This document shows positions 60,039 through 64,000 of a stretch of DNA of 64,000 nt, piece after piece; the stretch's first letter is position 1; each line of letters begins with the position of its first letter. The notes below the pieces were generated by a model that saw only the letters and a list, made by a program, of their open reading frames with translations, did not search any database and was not told the DNA's origin. The position numbers were made by a program, and so were the translations under genes. Source of the stretch: Linepithema humile. Lineage: Eukaryota > Arthropoda > Insecta > Hymenoptera > Formicidae. The stretch covers positions 29,399,911 through 29,463,910 of the forward strand of contig NC_090132.1 of the NCBI RefSeq assembly GCF_040581485.1. Reading direction: 5' to 3'.

Positions 60039-60103
60039 ACTGACAAAGCATATAGCAATGTATATAGTATATAGGCACAGTTATAGCAATGTTGAATTAG
60101 AAT

Positions 60104-60109
60104 AATAAA
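60104..60109 (+). terminator. Candidate polyadenylation signal, copy 5
   Basis: AATAAA in AGAATAATAAAGAAAAT, only 66 nt past the stop because of the 3' UTR deletion in this unit. Confidence 0.4.
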
Positions 60110-61101
60110 GAAAATAAAAATTATTAACTTTCTCAAAGAACAATTTCATGCGCACATAACAAAATGTATTATACATTCACAAATAAAATCGTAGAATAGA
60201 ATGTCTTAGTTAAATATTAACACAATTTTTAATAGATTCAAGTGACGTACAACATTGATAAATGTAGATAAATAAAAAGGTGGAAGTAAAATTGGAAGAT
60301 TAAGAATAATTAATATTTATAAATCACGAGTGTACTGTATTATTGAATAAATTAATTGGATTATATTATTGCGGAAAATAATATTTCTAATCATTTCGGA
60401 TTCTTTCTTTCGTTTGCCATTTTGTACACTATTATATTTAATTTTAAATACTGCATAAAAATATATAATTCATACTTGCTTTTAAGTAGGTATATATATT
60501 TAATAAAACAGAGTGAAATTTTTACTAAAATTTTTTACATGTTAAACTTTTATGAATTATTTTATAAATAAAAATCTAATACTTGTATAAATACGAAAAA
60601 TTATCCATTTAAACATATAAAAAATATTTAGCATTTATAAATATTAAATAACTATATTAAATAACTATAAATCAATATTTTAAAATACTGATTGTAAATA
60701 ATCAAAAAGCATTTCAAGATGATTGAAAATATTTTACATATGCATATCACAAAATATACCAGACCAACCATATTACTCTTTATAGAAGAATTCTGAGGTC
60801 ATTTAGAGATGAACATTTTTATGCCAAAATGTCGAAATTGCAATAATTTTTTAATGGAAAATGTTTAAACCTTGATTAATCAGATTGTCATAAATTTACG
60901 TGCGTAAGCACGTTGTATATTGATTTCTATATCAATACCATATAAGAAGCTTCAGAAATCTGTGATTAACGCAATACTACTGGTCTGAAACTTTTGTATA
61001 TTTTCTATTTTGTATATTTTACATTATTTTGTATATTTTACATTATTTTGTAATCTATTTTCTTAAATGACATTAAAATAAAACAAGTTGAATCGACTTA
61101 C

Positions 61102-61140
61102 CGGCATGGTGCGCTGCAGCAGAGTTGTACACAAGTTGAT
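61102..61140 (-). other. Minus-strand 39-nt exon-like element (unit 5)
   Basis: Acceptor TTTGTTACAG and donor CCG|GTAAGTC are retained. In the frame used for units 2 and 4 it reads INLCTTLLQRTMP, so two replacements have occurred. Confidence 0.28.
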
Positions 61141-61449
61141 CTGTAACAAAGTACATTCAAATTATAACAGCGTTGAAATAATTATTTCAAAAATAATTAT
61201 CACGCACATTAATCTTCTATTTACTTTTTTATACATATATTCAATGAATTGTACTTTTATATTTAAAAACTCACTCTTTAAAAAGGGCAAGGTAAATTTT
61301 CATTATTGTCACTTTTCCTGATGCTGATTGACTATCTCAATGCGCGCTGTGCATTGTTATCGAGCGAAAGTCATTGCAAATGTACATATTTTGACAGTTT
61401 ATATCTTAAGAAAAGTGAAAGTATACTACAATTAGTATATTAAATATAT

Positions 61450-62225
61450 TACAGTGAGTAGTACAATATATTAGTGTAACATAATATCATAAAATGTATT
61501 TATATCTCATGTTATTTATTTTTCTCATATTATTTAAAAATACAATAAATAACATATATCTCTTATAAATGTAAAATAGTGTTTTTTTATTTTATTTTGT
61601 TTATATTTCTCTCTTGCATGCACGCGCGCGATAAGAAAAAGGTATAGAAACTTTTAGAAAAGTAAAATATTTCTAAATCAAGGCATTAAGTGAAATTAAG
61701 GAAAAAGTGACACAATTAGCCAGAATTTCTCGTTTATACAAAATCATATACAATTGCGTATGACTATATCTGAAATTTGCTTTTTACTTATATATGTTTA
61801 TACATATGATGCAAGACTTATACATAATCATATACAGAGTGTATCAGAATTGGCGGAAAAGTTTTTAATGTCAGATTCTTCATGAAATTCTAAGACAAAA
61901 AGCTCTTTACAAAAAAGTGATCTGATGAATAGAATTTGAATGGTGAGGCATTGAAGTTGACGTATGGGAGCGCATGAAACTCGCGCGGTCAGGATTGGCA
62001 CGACCTGTTCGGCACACGTTCCACTCATGACTCGTGTATCGTGGCGATGAGTGTTTCTCGTTACTCTATATTATTCTGTTATTAGTAATATATTATTAAT
62101 ATTAATTTATAAATTAATTAGTAATTATTTTTATTAATAATGATATTTATCTTTATTAATTAATAATTACTTGTGTACTTTGATTACGTACTAGTTGCAT
62201 AGTCCTTAAACGTGGGATATGCGGG
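61450..62225. other. Region right of the array, no gene recognised
   Basis: AT-rich sequence with a patch of higher GC around 61940-62050. One transposon-like terminus, TACAGAGTGTATCAGAATTG, starts near 61833 and has no visible partner. Several TTAATTAATT runs occur. No convincing reading frame is present. Confidence 0.5.
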
Positions 62226-62340
62226 ATACCCAGGGAGAACAACAGGTCTAAAAAACGTTTAATAGACGTCTATAGACATCTAATAGACGTCTATAGACGT
62301 CTATTAAACGTTTTTTAGACTTGTTGTTCTCCCTGGGTAT
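62226..62340. repeat. 115-bp palindrome with repeated TAGACGTCTA units
   Basis: The arms run from ATACCCAGGGAGAACAAC to its inverse GTTGTTCTCCCTGGGTAT, with only a few mismatches. The centre consists of AGACGTCTAT repeats that are palindromes themselves. It could be a very small MITE or a short palindromic repeat family. A second sequence beginning TACCCAG and rich in AGATATCT palindromes is at 63899-63975. Confidence 0.85.
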
Positions 62341-62478
62341 TGATTAGATTAACTTAACAAATGACAAATTTAAAATAAATAATTAATAAGTAACAAACTG
62401 ATCATAATTTTAGCATTCAATTAATTAATTAATTAATCAAATAACTAAAATTAGTTTTCCATATTTTCCCGTGTATAA

Positions 62479-63436
62479 CCCTAATTAGTCACACAGGGTG
62501 GATTTCACCCCAGCCTTTTTTTGATCTGGAATACGGCCCATTAAATTTGAGAAAATGGGACTTGTTCCACCATATACCGGTAGTTTGAACCTTTAACTAC
62601 AGATTCAGGTAGGTATTATTTGAGTTGGCTCTTTAGTGCTTTTCTGGCAGCCATCCGAAGCGGAGCATCCAAAATTGTGGGGTGGATAACACCCAGTGTG
62701 ACTATTACGTCAAAATTTTGATTTCCGCAGCAATTTTTTTTCTCCTTTTTTTTTGGTGCAACATCAAATTGTAAATATATAATTAATGATTCTGAAAGTT
62801 AGAATTATCAAAAAAATTTTTATATTGTTATTTTATCGATTTTATAAATAAGAATTTTTAAATAAGAATTGGCATTGCTAATATTTTAGCGATGAGAGAT
62901 TTGCCAATGACTACCGAAGACCGCCCGAAACTAGAAAAGCATAAATGCTGTCAAGTGTGCCCCAAAGGCACCGATAAAAAAACATACCTTGAGTGTCCGA
63001 GCTGCAAGCGACCAATGTGCGATAAACATCGCACATATTTATGTGTCGAATGCACTATGGGCATTAAATAATAATTAGAAATAATATATTTATTTTTTTT
63101 CTACATCATTATAATTTTTTATAATTTTTATATTAATTTTTTCAAAATAAACAAAGATTCTTCCATAAATTCATGGGTATCATTCTTTCGTCCAAAATTC
63201 TAACTTTATTCGGCAAAATAAATATACTTTTTGGAAAGACCATAAAAGTAATAATATCTGTCTGAAAGCATGTCATTTTAGGTTTATAAAACCTTTTTTT
63301 TTTTTTTTTTTTTTTTAGATTAAAAATAAAAAAAGTTATAACGGTTTTTTTTTCAACATTTTTTTTGCATATGTAAAATTAAATTTCTTATATATAATAG
63401 ACATGCTCTTGTAAAAAAGAGTCAAAACTTATCTCA

Positions 63437-63472
<36 letters not shown>

Positions 63473-63557
63473 TAATTTATTGCAGTGCAAAGGTGCGAGG
63501 GTGGATTTCACCCAAAATGACTATTACGTCATTTTTCGGAAGTGTGACTGAAGAGGG
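62479..63557. mobile_element. Internally deleted piggyBac-type transposon
   Basis: The left terminus CCCTAATTAGTCACAC and the right terminus (inverse) CCCTCTTCAGTCACAC form inverted repeats. The right flank is TTAA (63558-63561) and the left flank ATAA (62475-62478), a one-base-decayed TTAA target. GGGTGGATTTCACCC repeats lie at both subterminal sides. The element is 1079 bp and keeps only the 3' end of a transposase gene. Long poly-T runs lie at 63294-63315 and 63439-63468. Confidence 0.82.
62892..63071 (+). pseudogene. piggyBac transposase C-terminal cysteine-rich finger remnant
   Basis: This 59-codon frame contains CCQVCPKG, CPSCKRPMCDKH and CVEC, the cysteine/histidine spacing of the zinc-binding domain that ends piggyBac transposases. 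In the family this domain binds the transposon end. The DDE catalytic core and N-terminus are absent, so it cannot transpose by itself. The AG just before the Met would allow the frame to be a terminal exon, but no upstream exon is present in the element. Confidence 0.75.
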
Positions 63558-63894
63558 TTAAGAACTAAGCAATTAGTACGTAATAGATAATAAATCAATA
63601 ATAAATAATTCAATAATTGTGTAAGTAATATCGACTAAGATTTCAGAAAAATATAAAAAATTTCTAATAGGTATTTTTAATGAAATATCGGGTTTAATGT
63701 CTTTCGGTTATTTAATTTCAGTTATTTGAGTAATTAATTAATTAATTGATTGATTAAATTATGATCAATTTGTTATTAATTAATTATTTATTTTAAAAAT
63801 TATAGATGTATCAGGCTCTGATGATTGTTAAAATCAATAATATTTGATAGGAGCGTAAAGAGCCAACAGCCAAATATTCGTGCGAAGGTTATCG

Positions 63895-63980
63895 TGTACC
63901 CAGTAAACATTTTTGCTGGTGGAAGTTCTAAAAGATATCTAAAAGATATCTTTAGCAAGATATCTTGAAGGCACTTTGAG
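63895..63980. repeat. Palindromic AGATATCT repeat stretch at window end
   Basis: TACCCAGTAAAC is followed by AAAGATATCTAAAAGATATC and CAAGATATCTTGAAGG: three overlapping GATATC palindromes. It resembles in layout the TAGACGTCTA palindrome at 62226 and may be one end of a related small element that continues beyond the window. Confidence 0.45.
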
Positions 63981-64000
63981 AAGAACTCTAAACGGTATCG

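Larger units (their letters stand above)
60039..61449 (+). other. 3' flank of copy 5
   Basis: Similar to units 2 and 4 but lacking about 250 nt right after the stop. It holds the AATAAA cluster, minus-strand exon-like element and conserved block (61335-61415). Tandem repeats of TTTGTATATTTTACATTA lie near 61009-61050. Homology to the other units ends near 61480. Confidence 0.5.
62371..63797. repeat. Inverted-repeat host element surrounding the piggyBac insertion
   Basis: The left arm (62371-62455, TTTAAAATAAATAATTAATAA through AATCAAATAACTAAAATTA) is the inverse of the right arm (about 63718-63797). The sequence just outside the right transposon end (TTAAGAACTAAGCAATTAG) also pairs with 62180-62208 further left. 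The layers suggest one foldback element interrupted by another. The outer limits are uncertain. Confidence 0.55.

Noticed and set aside
61833..61860. Transposon terminus TACAGAGTGTATCAG
   Set aside because: Single end only; no matching inverse end was found before the next repeat cluster.
62250..62315. Regularly spaced short repeats that might suggest a CRISPR array
   Set aside because: The AGACGTCTAT repeats are contiguous palindromes inside one hairpin, with no spacers, in an animal genome.
1..64000. tRNA, rRNA or other structured RNA genes
   Set aside because: No stretch with recognisable tRNA boxes or rRNA sequence was seen. The conserved upstream blocks are better explained as first exons.

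Overview
The window is animal nuclear DNA, very AT-rich, with genes split by short introns and crowded with foldback DNA transposons. The encoded proteins and the many TA-flanked terminal-inverted-repeat elements point to an insect. A hymenopteran such as an ant is my best guess, but that is inference. No bacterial, viral or plasmid features are present.

Five head-to-tail, plus-strand copies of one 11-coding-exon gene fill most of the window: copy 1 (708-7499), copy 2 (16548-24927), copy 3 (29041-37721), copy 4 (41492-48967) and copy 5 (52535-60038). I could splice each by hand into an uninterrupted reading frame of 902, 899, 895, 896 and 906 residues, with identical exon order and splice phases. 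The products are secreted members of the M1 (aminopeptidase N / ERAP) family: a signal peptide, the M1 N-terminal beta domain with its FPCWD motif, the catalytic-fold domain, and a full ERAP1_C-type helical domain with the expected cysteines. No GPI signal or membrane anchor is visible.

The main point of the window is that all five have lost the zinc site. Where active M1 enzymes have HExxH-x18-E, every copy reads IEVAN-x18-E. Both zinc histidines are gone, while the catalytic Glu, the distal Glu ligand, the Glu of the GAMEN-equivalent motif (NIET) and the catalytic-type Tyr (NYIK) remain at the right spacing. This looks like a tandemly expanded family of secreted M1 pseudoenzymes, not a set of decaying pseudogenes.

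The units are mosaics. Copies 2 and 3 are near-duplicates that share three nested elements in intron 6. Copy 4 carries only the outer foldback, with its loop inverted. Copy 5 switches resemblance between copies 1, 4, 2 and 3 along its length. Exon 5 of copies 2 and 5 and intron 3 of copy 4 contain fused versions of two alternative sequences, which are footprints of unequal exchange.

Each unit from copy 2 onward also has a conserved upstream block ending in a splice donor (probable non-coding first exon). Its 3' flank has an AATAAA cluster. A minus-strand 39-nt exon-like element lies further downstream in units 2, 4 and 5.

Between copies 1 and 2 lies about 5.9 kb of unique, locally GC-richer sequence (8650-14520) in which I recognise no gene. 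The right end (61450-64000) is a stack of inverted-repeat elements with a nested internally deleted piggyBac-type transposon that retains the transposase C-terminal cysteine-rich finger.
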